Assembly (NCBI GenBank): GCA_958415665.1
Contig: CATYZK010000009.1
Span: forward strand, 1-64,000
Reading direction: 5' to 3'
DNA from: an uncultured Collinsella sp.
Lineage (GTDB): Bacteria > Actinomycetota > Coriobacteriia > Coriobacteriales > Coriobacteriaceae
Length of the DNA stretch: 64,000 nt
Below, piece by piece: positions 1 to 7,440 of the stretch. The stretch's first letter is position 1. Each line of letters starts with the position of its first letter. The position numbers and the translations under genes were made by a program. The notes under the pieces were generated by a model. That model was not told where the DNA came from, searched no databases, and was given only the letters and a program-made list of their open reading frames with translations.

Positions 1-15
1 GTCCTGCGCAAGACG

Positions 16-40
16 AAGGCCACATTAAGTGGCCTTCTTT
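16..40 (+). terminator. Rho-independent terminator of an upstream gene
   Basis: An 8-bp perfect stem (AAGGCCAC / GTGGCCTT) with a 5-nt loop is followed by CTTT. It probably ends a gene lying left of the window. The T tract is short, so efficiency is uncertain. Confidence 0.6.
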
Positions 41-270
41 GCGTGCGGAACTCATATCGAGCAAAAGCCCAAGCGGCCCTCTCGGTTCAGCCAAGTTGAC
101 GTAGCTGAGATGCAGCGCGCAGTCTGCTCACTCCTCGAAGTTCTTAGCGGAAATGAGTCGACTTGCAATAACGGTTTGCTTGCAGCAACGGTTGAGCTGC
201 AACAAATTTTTTATTGGACCTCGAACCCTATACTCGATGTTCGCTTCGTTCATTGAGTGTTGCTCGCGAG

Positions 271-356
271 GGGTCTGGAGTATATCGTTCCGCCCGCAGT
301 TTCGCAGGCCAAAGGCCGAGAATGTTTGAGGACGGAATGATATACTCCAGACCCCC
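271..356. repeat. Long imperfect inverted repeat in the nrdG leader
   Basis: Arms at 271-293 and 334-356 are 23 nt and match at 22 positions; the one difference would be a G-U pair in RNA. The left arm begins GGGGTCTGGAGTATATC. The 40-nt loop holds smaller dyads. The right arm abuts the nrdG ribosome site at about 357-363. It may be an extragenic palindrome or a regulatory hairpin; no other copy was noticed in the window. The rest of 41-270 shows nothing convincing. Confidence 0.7.
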
Positions 357-369
357 AGGAAGGTTACTT

Positions 370-951
370 ATGAACTACGCAAACATTAAGTATTTCGACA
401 TTGCTGATGGGGAAGGCGTTCGTACTTCTCTGTTTGTGAGTGGGTGCCGTCGTGGGTGCAAGAACTGCTTTAACTCTGTTGCGTGGGACTTTGCTGCGGG
501 CGAGCCCTTTGATAGCGCCGTCGAGGACAAGATTATCGAGAGCCTCGACCATCCCTTTATCGATGGTCTGACGATTTTGGGCGGCGAGCCTATGGAACCT
601 GAGAATCAGGCGGGGCTCGTTGATTTCATTGAGCGTGTTCGTGCCGCTTATCCTATGGGGTCGGGGAAGACCATTTGGTGCTTTACCGGTGACGTGCTCG
701 AGGAGCTTATGCCGGGTGGTCGTCACCATACTGAGGTGACGGACCGCATCCTTGCCTGCCTCGACATGTTGGTGGACGGCCCGTTTGTTCAAGATCTGTA
801 CGATATCTCGTTGCGCTTTAGGGGCTCGAGCAACCAGCGCGTGATCGATATGAACGCTACGCGCGCCCGTGCTGAGCGCGAGGGCGTTGCGCTTTGTGAT
901 GCGGTTGAACTTTGGCGTGATGATCCGGTCTATTCGACCCATACTATGTAG
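370..951 (+). CDS. nrdG: Anaerobic ribonucleoside-triphosphate reductase activating protein
   Basis: A 193-residue radical SAM protein that generates the glycyl radical on NrdD for oxygen-free dNTP synthesis. The cluster motif is CRRGCKNC (C26, C30, C33), the CX3CX2C spacing of the NrdG family, preceded by the typical GEGVRTSLFVSGC context; LGGEPM follows at about residue 75. The start at 370 is chosen because an AGGAAGG ribosome site sits directly upstream, whereas a longer reading would run through the inverted repeat. No nrdD is visible, so it probably lies to the left, although a terminator separates that side. Confidence 0.93.
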   Translation: MNYANIKYFDIADGEGVRTSLFVSGCRRGCKNCFNSVAWDFAAGEPFDSAVEDKIIESLDHPFIDGLTILGGEPMEPENQAGLVDFIERVRAAYPMGSGKTIWCFTGDVLEELMPGGRHHTEVTDRILACLDMLVDGPFVQDLYDISLRFRGSSNQRVIDMNATRARAEREGVALCDAVELWRDDPVYSTHTM

Positions 952-1017
952 CTTGTGGTCGATGCCGGAGGGCGTGGTACCATAGCGCGAACGTGAAATC
1001 GGAAAAGTGAGGCCCAG

Positions 1018-1575
1018 ATGGTCGATCAGGAAAAAGTCGAGGCCGCCATTAAGCTGTTGCTTGAGGGCATAGGCGAGGACCCAACTCGTGAGGGCCTGCT
1101 GGAGACCCCGGCGCGCGTTGCCCGTATGTATGGTGAGATCGCCGGCGGCATGGACCAGAGTGCCGAGGAGCATCTGTCCAAAACCTTTGCCGTCGCTTCG
1201 AACGATTTGGTTATCGAGCGCGACATTACGTTCTACTCGCTGTGCGAACATCATCTGCTGCCGTTTTATGGCAAGGCCGCCATTGGTTATATCCCTAACG
1301 GTCGGGTGGCTGGGCTTTCTAAGCTCGCCCGCACGGTTGAGGTTTATGCCCGCCGTCTTCAGCTGCAGGAGCAACTGTGCGCACAGGTTGCCGATGCCCT
1401 CATGGATTATCTTGCTCCCCAGGGAGCGATTGTGCTCATGGAAGCTGAGCATATGTGTATGACGATGCGTGGCGTGCAAAAGCCCGGCACCAAGACCGTG
1501 ACGCTTGCTCGCCGCGGCGTCTTTGAGACCGATCCCGCGCTCGAGGAGCGTTTCTTTAGGATGCTGGGCCGCTAA
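1018..1575 (+). CDS. folE: GTP cyclohydrolase I (FolE)
   Basis: A 185-residue enzyme converting GTP to dihydroneopterin triphosphate, the first step of folate synthesis. Zinc ligands are visible as C76 and H79 in SLCEHHLLPF and C147 in AEHMCMTMRG. Length and motifs are canonical for the type I enzyme. A GTGAGG ribosome site precedes the ATG. The next gene begins 2 nt after the stop, so the two are almost certainly co-transcribed and probably translationally coupled. Confidence 0.96.
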   Translation: MVDQEKVEAAIKLLLEGIGEDPTREGLLETPARVARMYGEIAGGMDQSAEEHLSKTFAVASNDLVIERDITFYSLCEHHLLPFYGKAAIGYIPNGRVAGLSKLARTVEVYARRLQLQEQLCAQVADALMDYLAPQGAIVLMEAEHMCMTMRGVQKPGTKTVTLARRGVFETDPALEERFFRMLGR

Positions 1576-1577
1576 CC

Positions 1578-2159
1578 ATGAGAGTCGTCAACGACTTTAC
1601 ATCGAAGACCGATGAGGGGACGTCGCGTCGCGGCTTTATGGCTTCGGGCCTGGCCCCCTTTGGTGCCATGCCTCGCATTGATTACATTTGTGCCAACGGG
1701 CTGTTCCGGCGGCACCTGGGCAACATCGTACAGTTGGAATCGGGGCGCATCTTCTGCCGCCACGGTATTGACCATCTGCTCGATGTCGCTCGCATTATGT
1801 GGATCAAGAATCTCGAGGAACAGCTCGAATTTGACCGCGAGGTCATCTACGCTACGGCACTTCTTCACGATATCGGCAAAGATGAACAGTATGAATCGGG
1901 TATATCCCATGATGTTGCAAGCGAACGCGTCGCTGATGCGATTCTCGGCGGCATGCCCGATGACGTGGCGTTTGAGCCGGCCGATGCCGCAGCCATTAAG
2001 ACGGCCATTCTGGGCCATCGAAAGCTGCGCGTGAACAGCCAACCGCTTGAGCGTCTGCTCTATGCAGCCGACAAAGCGTCGCGTGCCTGCTTTGCATGCC
2101 CCGCGCGCAACGCTTGCAACTGGAGCGATGATAAAAAGAATCTGTCGATTCGCGTGTAG
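1578..2159 (+). CDS. HD-domain phosphohydrolase in the folate cluster
   Basis: A 193-residue protein with an HD metal-dependent phosphohydrolase core: RHGIDHLL supplies the first histidine, LLHDIGKD the HD pair, and AADKAS a downstream aspartate. A short Cys motif, CFACPARNAC, follows near the C-terminus and might hold a metal. It starts 2 nt after folE and is followed by folB, so a pterin- or nucleotide-phosphate substrate is plausible, for instance dephosphorylation of dihydroneopterin triphosphate. That role is inference from position; the substrate is unknown. Confidence 0.8.
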   Translation: MRVVNDFTSKTDEGTSRRGFMASGLAPFGAMPRIDYICANGLFRRHLGNIVQLESGRIFCRHGIDHLLDVARIMWIKNLEEQLEFDREVIYATALLHDIGKDEQYESGISHDVASERVADAILGGMPDDVAFEPADAAAIKTAILGHRKLRVNSQPLERLLYAADKASRACFACPARNACNWSDDKKNLSIRV

Positions 2160-2202
2160 TTAGTTTGCGCGGTCGGGGTTCTAAACGAAGGAGACGATCG
2201 CG

Positions 2203-2688
2203 TTGAGTAACAAGAAACTGCCCGAGAATGCAACCAAGACTGAAGGTGCTGAGCTCGCCCGCCGTGGAAGGGGCGAAATATCCACCGCAACGGCGGTGCC
2301 TCACGTGAGCTATGACGATCTGCGCCATGCCGATCGTATTGTCATTGACGGCCTTGAGGTTTTTGCCAACCATGGCGTGTATCCCGAGGAGAACGCGCTG
2401 GGTCAGAAGTTCATCGTTTCTCTGGTGCTCTATGCCGACCTGCGCGCGGCGGGGGAGCACGATAACCTGGACGCCTCGATTGACTACGGCTCGGTGTGCC
2501 ACGATGTCGATGGCTATCTGCGCGAGCACACGTTTAAGCTCATCGAGGCGGCAGCCGAGGGGACAGCCCAGATGCTGCTGCGCCGTTATCCCTCGCTGCT
2601 TGGTGTGCGCATAAAGCTCGATAAGCCGTGGGCTCCTGTTGGCCTGCCCCTGGCAAGCTGCGGCGTCGAGATCGAGCGCGTGCGCTAA
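2203..2688 (+). CDS. folB: Dihydroneopterin aldolase (FolB)
   Basis: FolB cleaves dihydroneopterin to 6-hydroxymethyl-dihydropterin. The family core begins near residue 45 (DGLEVFANHGVYPEE) and continues through ASIDYGSV and FKLIEAAAEG, with KLDKPWAP and CGVEIER at the end. A GAAGGAG site 9 nt upstream supports a TTG start at 2203, giving 161 residues and an unusual polar N-terminal extension of about 40 residues. An internal start cannot be excluded. No folP or folK follows, so the pathway is completed elsewhere or is partial. Confidence 0.9.
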   Translation: MSNKKLPENATKTEGAELARRGRGEISTATAVPHVSYDDLRHADRIVIDGLEVFANHGVYPEENALGQKFIVSLVLYADLRAAGEHDNLDASIDYGSVCHDVDGYLREHTFKLIEAAAEGTAQMLLRRYPSLLGVRIKLDKPWAPVGLPLASCGVEIERVR

Positions 2689-2694
2689 CCGGTT

Positions 2695-3471
2695 CTAATA
2701 CGACTCTATGGGTGGCTGCTTGAGCCGCTGCGACAGAGCTTTATTGTTGGGACAGTACGTGTCGAGCAGGGCGTGGAATCGCTGATTGTGGCTTGGCTCG
2801 AGCAAGTGGACGAGCTCGTGGGCGACAACCATGTCGAGGCATTCGACAGGGTAGGCGGCGAGCTCGCGCGCGATGCGAATGGCGCCGGTTTTGGGTGTGC
2901 AGGAGCCCCAACGCGTTTTCATGCTGCGCACGGAGACGCGGGCCACGGTGACGCCCATTGCGATTTCGTACGCGTGCACGATGTCGCGTAGCGCTGCGGT
3001 GACCTCGGACGCGTAGAGCTGGTCGATGTGGGCTTGGAGCTCGTCGGACGTTAGGCCGTCGAGGATTGCGTGCCGCTTGGCCTGCGGGCCTTCGTCCGAT
3101 TCATCGGTACCCATAAAACTTGCGAAGGTGGCCTGTTTGGGTCGCGGTGCGGGTGATGCAAAGTTGTGATCGAGTGCATCCTGTACCGTGATGGGCTTGC
3201 CCCAAAGTGCAATGATGGACGAGGGGCTGAGCGGCTCTCGTGCCGTCGCCTGACGCTGCTCGCGCTGGGCAAGTCGGCTGGTAATCCAGGCGCTGTTGCG
3301 CTTCACAAACGCTTCGATACGCTCGCGGGTGGCGCCGAGCGGTGCGCTGGCGTGGACCTCACCGCTCGAAGTGACGCGTAGGTTGAAGTTCTTGACGCGC
3401 TTTTTGGTAACGACGACGGGGATGGTCGTCCCATCCGGTCGGGATGCGGAAATCGTAAACTGCTGCGTCAA
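2695..3471 (-). CDS. YgjP-like (DUF45) zinc metallopeptidase
   Basis: A protein of about 258 residues of the M48-like YgjP/SprT group. It has TRWGSC and then HELVHLLEPSHNQRFH, giving the HExxH zinc motif at residue 218 and the third histidine. The N-terminal half has the family KKRVKNFNLRV strand. The preferred start is the TTG at 3471 because a GAAGGA site lies just upstream. The earlier in-frame ATG at 3504 sits inside a strong hairpin and has no ribosome site. It lies downstream of the dipeptidase on the same strand. Confidence 0.87.
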   Translation of the reverse strand: MTQQFTISASRPDGTTIPVVVTKKRVKNFNLRVTSSGEVHASAPLGATRERIEAFVKRNSAWITSRLAQREQRQATAREPLSPSSIIALWGKPITVQDALDHNFASPAPRPKQATFASFMGTDESDEGPQAKRHAILDGLTSDELQAHIDQLYASEVTAALRDIVHAYEIAMGVTVARVSVRSMKTRWGSCTPKTGAIRIARELAAYPVECLDMVVAHELVHLLEPSHNQRFHALLDTYCPNNKALSQRLKQPPIESY

Positions 3472-3493
3472 AAGCGGTCCTTCAGATCGGGGA

Positions 3494-3529
3494 CGGGCCG
3501 GCATGTCGACCGTTCGGCATGCCGGCCCG
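3494..3529 (-). terminator. Hairpin between the dipeptidase and YgjP genes
   Basis: A 12-bp perfect GC-rich stem (CGGGCCGGCATG / CATGCCGGCCCG) with a 12-nt loop follows the dipeptidase stop. There is no T run on either strand, so it may act as a weak terminator or an mRNA-stabilising 3' stem rather than a full stop. Confidence 0.5.
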
Positions 3530-3545
3530 CTCAAGGGATGTGAAA

Positions 3546-4559
3546 TTAATAACGCTCGAAGAAGGCAAGCGCGTTGTCGCTGCAGAGCTTTTGCATCACG
3601 GTCTTGCCAAAATGCTTGGAAAGCATGTTCTGGAACTCGGGCATCTTGCTGGCATCGGAGAGGAAAGCGGGCACCGTGGCGCCGTCCCAGTCGCCGCCGA
3701 GCGCGATGACGTCCTCGCCGCCCAGGTCGAGCCAGTGCTCGATATGCGCCGCCAGCTGGTCGAAGGTGACGTCTGCGGCGGTCTTGTCGGTTGCGTCGTT
3801 GGAAAGGAACTCGCTGCAGTAGTTGAGGCCGACGATGCCACCCATGTCGCGAATGGTGCGGAACTGGTCGTCGGTAAGGTTGCGTTTGGCGCCGCAAACC
3901 GCACGGGAGTTGGAGTGGCTGGCGACGAAGGGACGCGTGGCGCGGGCGGCGACCTCGTCAAAGCACTCATCGTTGAGGTGGGAGACGTCGAGCACCATGC
4001 CGGCGTGCTCCATCTGCGTAAGCGCCTCGATGCCGGCGGCGGTGAGGCCGGCGTGGGTGTCGTGGCCGCTCGCGAGCGGTCCCTGCGCGTTCCAGCTGAG
4101 TGACGACATAAGCACGCCCAGGCTCTTGAGCACCTCGATCAGCGCGGGGTCCTCGGCAAAGAACGTGGCGTTTTCGATGGTGTGGATGCAAGCGACCTTG
4201 CCGTCCTTGAGCGCGGGGCGAATGTCTGCGGCGCTGCGCACGTTGACCATACGGTCGTGGTTGAGCATTGCCTGGCCGCTCATATGCGCCATGATCTGCG
4301 CCTGGAAGCGCGCGGCGTGGGCGGTGGGAATCTCGTCGGGGACAAACGTGGCGAAGCACTGTGCCCACGGCGTGTTGCCGATCTTTGCGAGCGAGATGGC
4401 ACAGGCGTTACCCTCGATGAGGTCGAAATCTTGCGGATGCGTTTCGTCGCCGGGGAAATAACCGTCGGTGCCGGCAGTAAAGCGCAGGTCGAGATCGAGC
4501 GTGGCCCAGCCGATTCGGTCGGCAGTGTCGCAGTGTAGGTCAAATACGGGATATGCCAT
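3546..4559 (-). CDS. Membrane-dipeptidase family (M19) zinc peptidase
   Basis: A 337-residue renal-dipeptidase-type metalloenzyme. It opens with FDLHCDTAD (H9, D11: the first metal ligands), and carries LDVSHLND, ASHSNSRAVC and GGDWDGA in family order. It lacks a signal peptide, so it should act in the cytoplasm on dipeptides or dehydropeptides. The start at 4559 has a GGAGG site. It is transcribed away from the FKBP gene across a 120-bp divergent intergenic region. Confidence 0.92.
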   Translation of the reverse strand: MAYPVFDLHCDTADRIGWATLDLDLRFTAGTDGYFPGDETHPQDFDLIEGNACAISLAKIGNTPWAQCFATFVPDEIPTAHAARFQAQIMAHMSGQAMLNHDRMVNVRSAADIRPALKDGKVACIHTIENATFFAEDPALIEVLKSLGVLMSSLSWNAQGPLASGHDTHAGLTAAGIEALTQMEHAGMVLDVSHLNDECFDEVAARATRPFVASHSNSRAVCGAKRNLTDDQFRTIRDMGGIVGLNYCSEFLSNDATDKTAADVTFDQLAAHIEHWLDLGGEDVIALGGDWDGATVPAFLSDASKMPEFQNMLSKHFGKTVMQKLCSDNALAFFERY

Positions 4560-4680
4560 GGTTCCTCCGGTTGCAGCGTTTCTTTGCAAACTGTCATTGA
4601 ATTGTATGACTAGGGTATAGTTAGCGCCATATGTTCACGGCGGCCCGCGTTGTGCGCCGCCCTTATATACGGAGGTTTCC

Positions 4681-5109
4681 ATGTCCAACCAGGGCAAGAA
4701 GGTCAAGACCCATTATCGTGGCACGCTCGACGACGGCACGCAGTTCGATAGCTCCTACGATCGCGGCGAGCCGCTGGAGTTCACCTGTGGCGCCGGCCAG
4801 ATGATCAAGGGCTTCGACGCCGCTGTTGTCGACATGCAGGTGGGCGAGAAGAAGACCGTGCACATTCCTGCTGCCGATGCCTACGGCGAGCACAATCCCG
4901 AGATGGTTATTACCTTCCCGGCCGAACAGGTTCCCAACATCGAGCAGATCGAGAAGGGCATGAAGCTTTTCCTGTCCACGCCGAGCGGTATGCCCGTCCC
5001 CGCCGTGGTCATCGACGTAACGCCCGAGGCCGTGACGCTCGACGCCAACCACGAGTTGGCCGGCAAGGACCTCAACTTTGATATCGAGCTCGTCGAGGTC
5101 GAGGGCTAG
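4681..5109 (+). CDS. SlyD-like FKBP-type peptidyl-prolyl isomerase
   Basis: A 142-residue FKBP with the SlyD/FkpB plan: an FKBP half (VKTHYRGTLDDGTQFDSS), an inserted flap region at about residues 70-120, and the closing NHELAGKDLNFDIELVEV. It should catalyse prolyl isomerisation and act as a folding chaperone. The His/Cys-rich nickel-binding tail of E. coli SlyD is missing. A GGAGG site precedes the ATG. The UreE-like gene starts 3 nt after the stop. Confidence 0.93.
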   Translation: MSNQGKKVKTHYRGTLDDGTQFDSSYDRGEPLEFTCGAGQMIKGFDAAVVDMQVGEKKTVHIPAADAYGEHNPEMVITFPAEQVPNIEQIEKGMKLFLSTPSGMPVPAVVIDVTPEAVTLDANHELAGKDLNFDIELVEVEG

Positions 5110-5112
5110 GCT

Positions 5113-5691
5113 ATGCCCGCGAATCTGGTTTCGACAGCGTGCCTCGGAAATCTCAACGATCCGTCCTATGAGCTTTTACTTCGCCGGGAGTTGGGTGGCG
5201 TCTTTGAGATTGATGAGCTGGTGCTCGATTGGGATCAGGCGGATGTCCGCGCGTTTGTGGGCACCACGGAGCTGGGACGCACGGTTGATATTGGACCGGG
5301 CGTTGCTGACAGTGAACGACTTACCGACGGTGACGTGCTTGCCATTGACCGTTCGGGCACGGTGCCCGTAGCGGTTGTCGTGCGCCTGCGCAGCGCCGAG
5401 GTCTATCTGGTCGAAGTTGACCGCATGGACCCGATTGCGCTCGCGCATGCCTGCTGGGAAATCGGCAACATGCACGCGCCGCTCTTCCGAGGTGACTCGG
5501 ATGATCATACCGTGCGCATGTATACGCCGGTGCAACCGATTTTGGGCCGCATGCTCCGGGGTATCGAGGGCGTTCGACTCTCGGTGGTTACGCGCGAGCT
5601 CGATGCCAGCCGACGCTTTGCGTCGAGCGCGGCAGATGTCGTTGTGAGCATGGCTCCAGACTTTACGATCGTAAAAAGGGCGCGTAAGTAA
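5113..5691 (+). CDS. ureE: UreE-like nickel metallochaperone homologue (no urease nearby)
   Basis: A 192-residue protein whose middle and C-terminal parts read like UreE. The N-domain segment has RTVDIGPGV and LTDGDVLAID. The C-domain segment HACWEIGNMHAPLF corresponds to the conserved GNRHxPL motif with the nickel-binding histidine, and is followed by PILGRMLRGI. The His-rich tail is absent. It sits 3 nt after an FKBP gene and no urease subunits are in the window. A role in nickel handling for another enzyme, or a repurposed UreE fold, is inference. Confidence 0.75.
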   Translation: MPANLVSTACLGNLNDPSYELLLRRELGGVFEIDELVLDWDQADVRAFVGTTELGRTVDIGPGVADSERLTDGDVLAIDRSGTVPVAVVVRLRSAEVYLVEVDRMDPIALAHACWEIGNMHAPLFRGDSDDHTVRMYTPVQPILGRMLRGIEGVRLSVVTRELDASRRFASSAADVVVSMAPDFTIVKRARK

Positions 5692-5704
5692 GCGCGCATA
5701 TACG

Positions 5705-5745
5705 CAAGACGGACTTTGAGAGGCAATCAATCAAAGTCCGTCTTG
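5705..5745 (+). terminator. Intrinsic terminator after the FKBP-ureE pair
   Basis: A 15-bp perfect stem (CAAGACGGACTTTGA and its complement) with an 11-nt loop lies between ureE and the next same-strand gene. The following sequence is TG-rich rather than a clean T run. Confidence 0.65.
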
Positions 5746-5774
5746 CTGTTGATGAGATGCTTTGGGGGAAGCAT

Positions 5775-6572
5775 ATGGGTCTTGAGGGAATCAAGCTGAT
5801 CGCCTGCGATTTGGATGGCACGCTGCTGCATCCGGGGGAGCGTGAGCCGCGCCCCGAGGCGTTTGAGCTCATTCGCGAGTTGCATCGTCGCGGCATTGTG
5901 TTTATGCCGGCAAGCGGCCGCCAATATGCGAGCCTGCGTTACCTCTTTGCGCCGGTGGCCGACGAGCTGGGCTATGTGTGCGAAAACGGCGCCCTGGTCA
6001 TGAGCGAGGGGCGTGCCGTGGTTAAGCGGTCTATGGGGCGCGACCTGGCCATGGATATCGCGAATGCCGTGGTTGCGTATCCCCATGCCGATGTGACCCT
6101 GTCGTGCGAGGGACACCTCTACACCATGAGCGGCAACGATACGTTTGTCGACCACCTGCGCTATGAGGTCCACTGCGATGTGGCGGTGGTTGACCGCCCC
6201 GAAGACATTGACGAGGATGTCATTAAGATTGCATTTCAGACGTCCGAGGACGACCAGCCGGCGGCACTGGAGTATTTCGAGCGCCACTTTAGCGATCGAG
6301 TCGATGTCATGACATCGGGAACCGAATGGACGGACTTTATCGGGTTTGGTTCGGGCAAGGGTTCCGCGCTTGCCGACTACGGTCGCGCCCTGGGGATTTC
6401 GCCCGATGAGATGATGGCGTTTGGCGACAACGAGAACGATCGCGACATGCTCAACGTCGTGGGCCATCCCTATCTGATGGAAAACTGCAATCCTACCATG
6501 CGTGGCATCAACGACCGCGTCCGCTACGTGCGAACGGTCGAAGAGGAGCTGCGTCGCCTGCTCGCTGAGTAG
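5775..6572 (+). CDS. Cof-type HAD-superfamily phosphatase
   Basis: A 265-residue HAD hydrolase of the Cof/YidA type. Motif I is ACDLDGTLL with the nucleophilic Asp, motif II MPASGRQ, motif III lies near GKGSALADYG, and motif IV is FGDNENDRDM. Such enzymes dephosphorylate sugar phosphates or cofactors such as FMN or PLP; the substrate cannot be read here. Start 5775 is preferred over the in-frame ATG at 5757 because GGGGGAA lies just in front. Confidence 0.9.
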   Translation: MGLEGIKLIACDLDGTLLHPGEREPRPEAFELIRELHRRGIVFMPASGRQYASLRYLFAPVADELGYVCENGALVMSEGRAVVKRSMGRDLAMDIANAVVAYPHADVTLSCEGHLYTMSGNDTFVDHLRYEVHCDVAVVDRPEDIDEDVIKIAFQTSEDDQPAALEYFERHFSDRVDVMTSGTEWTDFIGFGSGKGSALADYGRALGISPDEMMAFGDNENDRDMLNVVGHPYLMENCNPTMRGINDRVRYVRTVEEELRRLLAE

Positions 6573-6587
6573 GCTTTTGGGACATGC

Positions 6588-6968
6588 CTACCGGCAGTTG
6601 GGGCAGAGGCCTTCGAAGATAGTGTAGTGCGAGGAGACGTTCCAGCCGATTTGCTCGGACGCCTTGGTATCGAGTTGGGCGTCGAAGGGGAGCGGTACGT
6701 CGATGACGCGGCCGCACGAGGTGCAGATGATATGCGCATGCGGCTCGACAGTGCGATCGAAGCGGCTGCCGCCCGGCGTCTTGATGGAGAGGATTTCTCC
6801 CGCGTCTGCTAAAAGGTTGAGGTTGCGGTAGACCGTGCCGCGACTGATCTTGTCGTCCTGCTCGCGTACAGCGTTGTAGATCTCGTCGGCGGTGGGGTGG
6901 CTATAGCTTTGGCGCACGGCGTCCAAGACCAGCTTTCGCTGTTTGGTGTTTCGTCTTTGTACTGCCAT
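6588..6968 (-). CDS. perR: Fur-family peroxide regulator, PerR-like
   Basis: A 126-residue winged-helix repressor. Features are HPTADEIY, RGTVYRNLNLL in the recognition helix, FDRTVEPHAHIICTSCGRVID and a closing CPNC. The CxxC pairs form the structural zinc site. The histidines plus the Asp in GRVID match the regulatory metal site of PerR better than Fur. The start at 6968 has GAGG upstream. The dyad GGTAT-N11-ATACC in the upstream 50 bp may be an autoregulatory operator. Confidence 0.85.
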   Translation of the reverse strand: MAVQRRNTKQRKLVLDAVRQSYSHPTADEIYNAVREQDDKISRGTVYRNLNLLADAGEILSIKTPGGSRFDRTVEPHAHIICTSCGRVIDVPLPFDAQLDTKASEQIGWNVSSHYTIFEGLCPNCR

Positions 6969-7030
6969 GCGCCTCGCCTCTTTTCTGGTAATGGTATACA
7001 AGCAAATGATACCGTATTTAGAACACAATA

Positions 7031-7432
7031 CTAATAACGAGGGCTAAAACCGTCTTCGTCAGCAAGGGGAGTGCGGAGCTGTGCCTTCTTGAGGCAAAAG
7101 CGGATTCCCATGCGCTCGTACGAGGCGTGAAGCGCCTCGAGATGCGACAGGATGTTTGCAGGCGTGCCCTGCACCTCCATTTCGACCGAGCCGTCTTCCA
7201 TGTTGCGTACCCAACCGGTGAGGGAGCGCGCCTGTGCCAGATTGGTGTTGTTAAAGCGGAAACCCACGCCTTGGACCTGTCCCTCCCAGCGCAAGAAATA
7301 CCGTTGAGGCACGCTGCTGGTTGCGTTATCACCAGCTAGGACGGTAAGGCGTTGGCGTAGCTCCATCTCCAGAGAAGAAGGCTTTTGAGGCTCGCGCTTG
7401 GCGCCGGAAAAGAGCTGATCGAAAAACCCCAT
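7031..7432 (-). CDS. Acylphosphatase with N-terminal extension
   Basis: A 133-residue protein; residues from about 45 on form an acylphosphatase domain. LRWEGQVQGVGFRF contains the phosphate loop with its catalytic arginine and LTGWVRNMEDGSVEM the catalytic asparagine. The first 40 residues (MGFFDQLFSGAKREPQ...) are a polar extension not typical of the 90-residue family. It begins 8 nt after the Gfo/Idh oxidoreductase stop, so the two form an operon. Confidence 0.88.
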   Translation of the reverse strand: MGFFDQLFSGAKREPQKPSSLEMELRQRLTVLAGDNATSSVPQRYFLRWEGQVQGVGFRFNNTNLAQARSLTGWVRNMEDGSVEMEVQGTPANILSHLEALHASYERMGIRFCLKKAQLRTPLADEDGFSPRY

Positions 7433-7440
7433 GGCACGAC

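Noticed and set aside
29..256. 75-codon plus-strand frame before nrdG
   Set aside because: It begins inside the terminator hairpin, has no ribosome site, and its protein shows no recognisable features.
3472..3897. Long N-terminal extension of the YgjP-like protein
   Set aside because: The extension is antisense to the dipeptidase and runs through a hairpin; the TTG at 3471 has a ribosome site and matches the family length.
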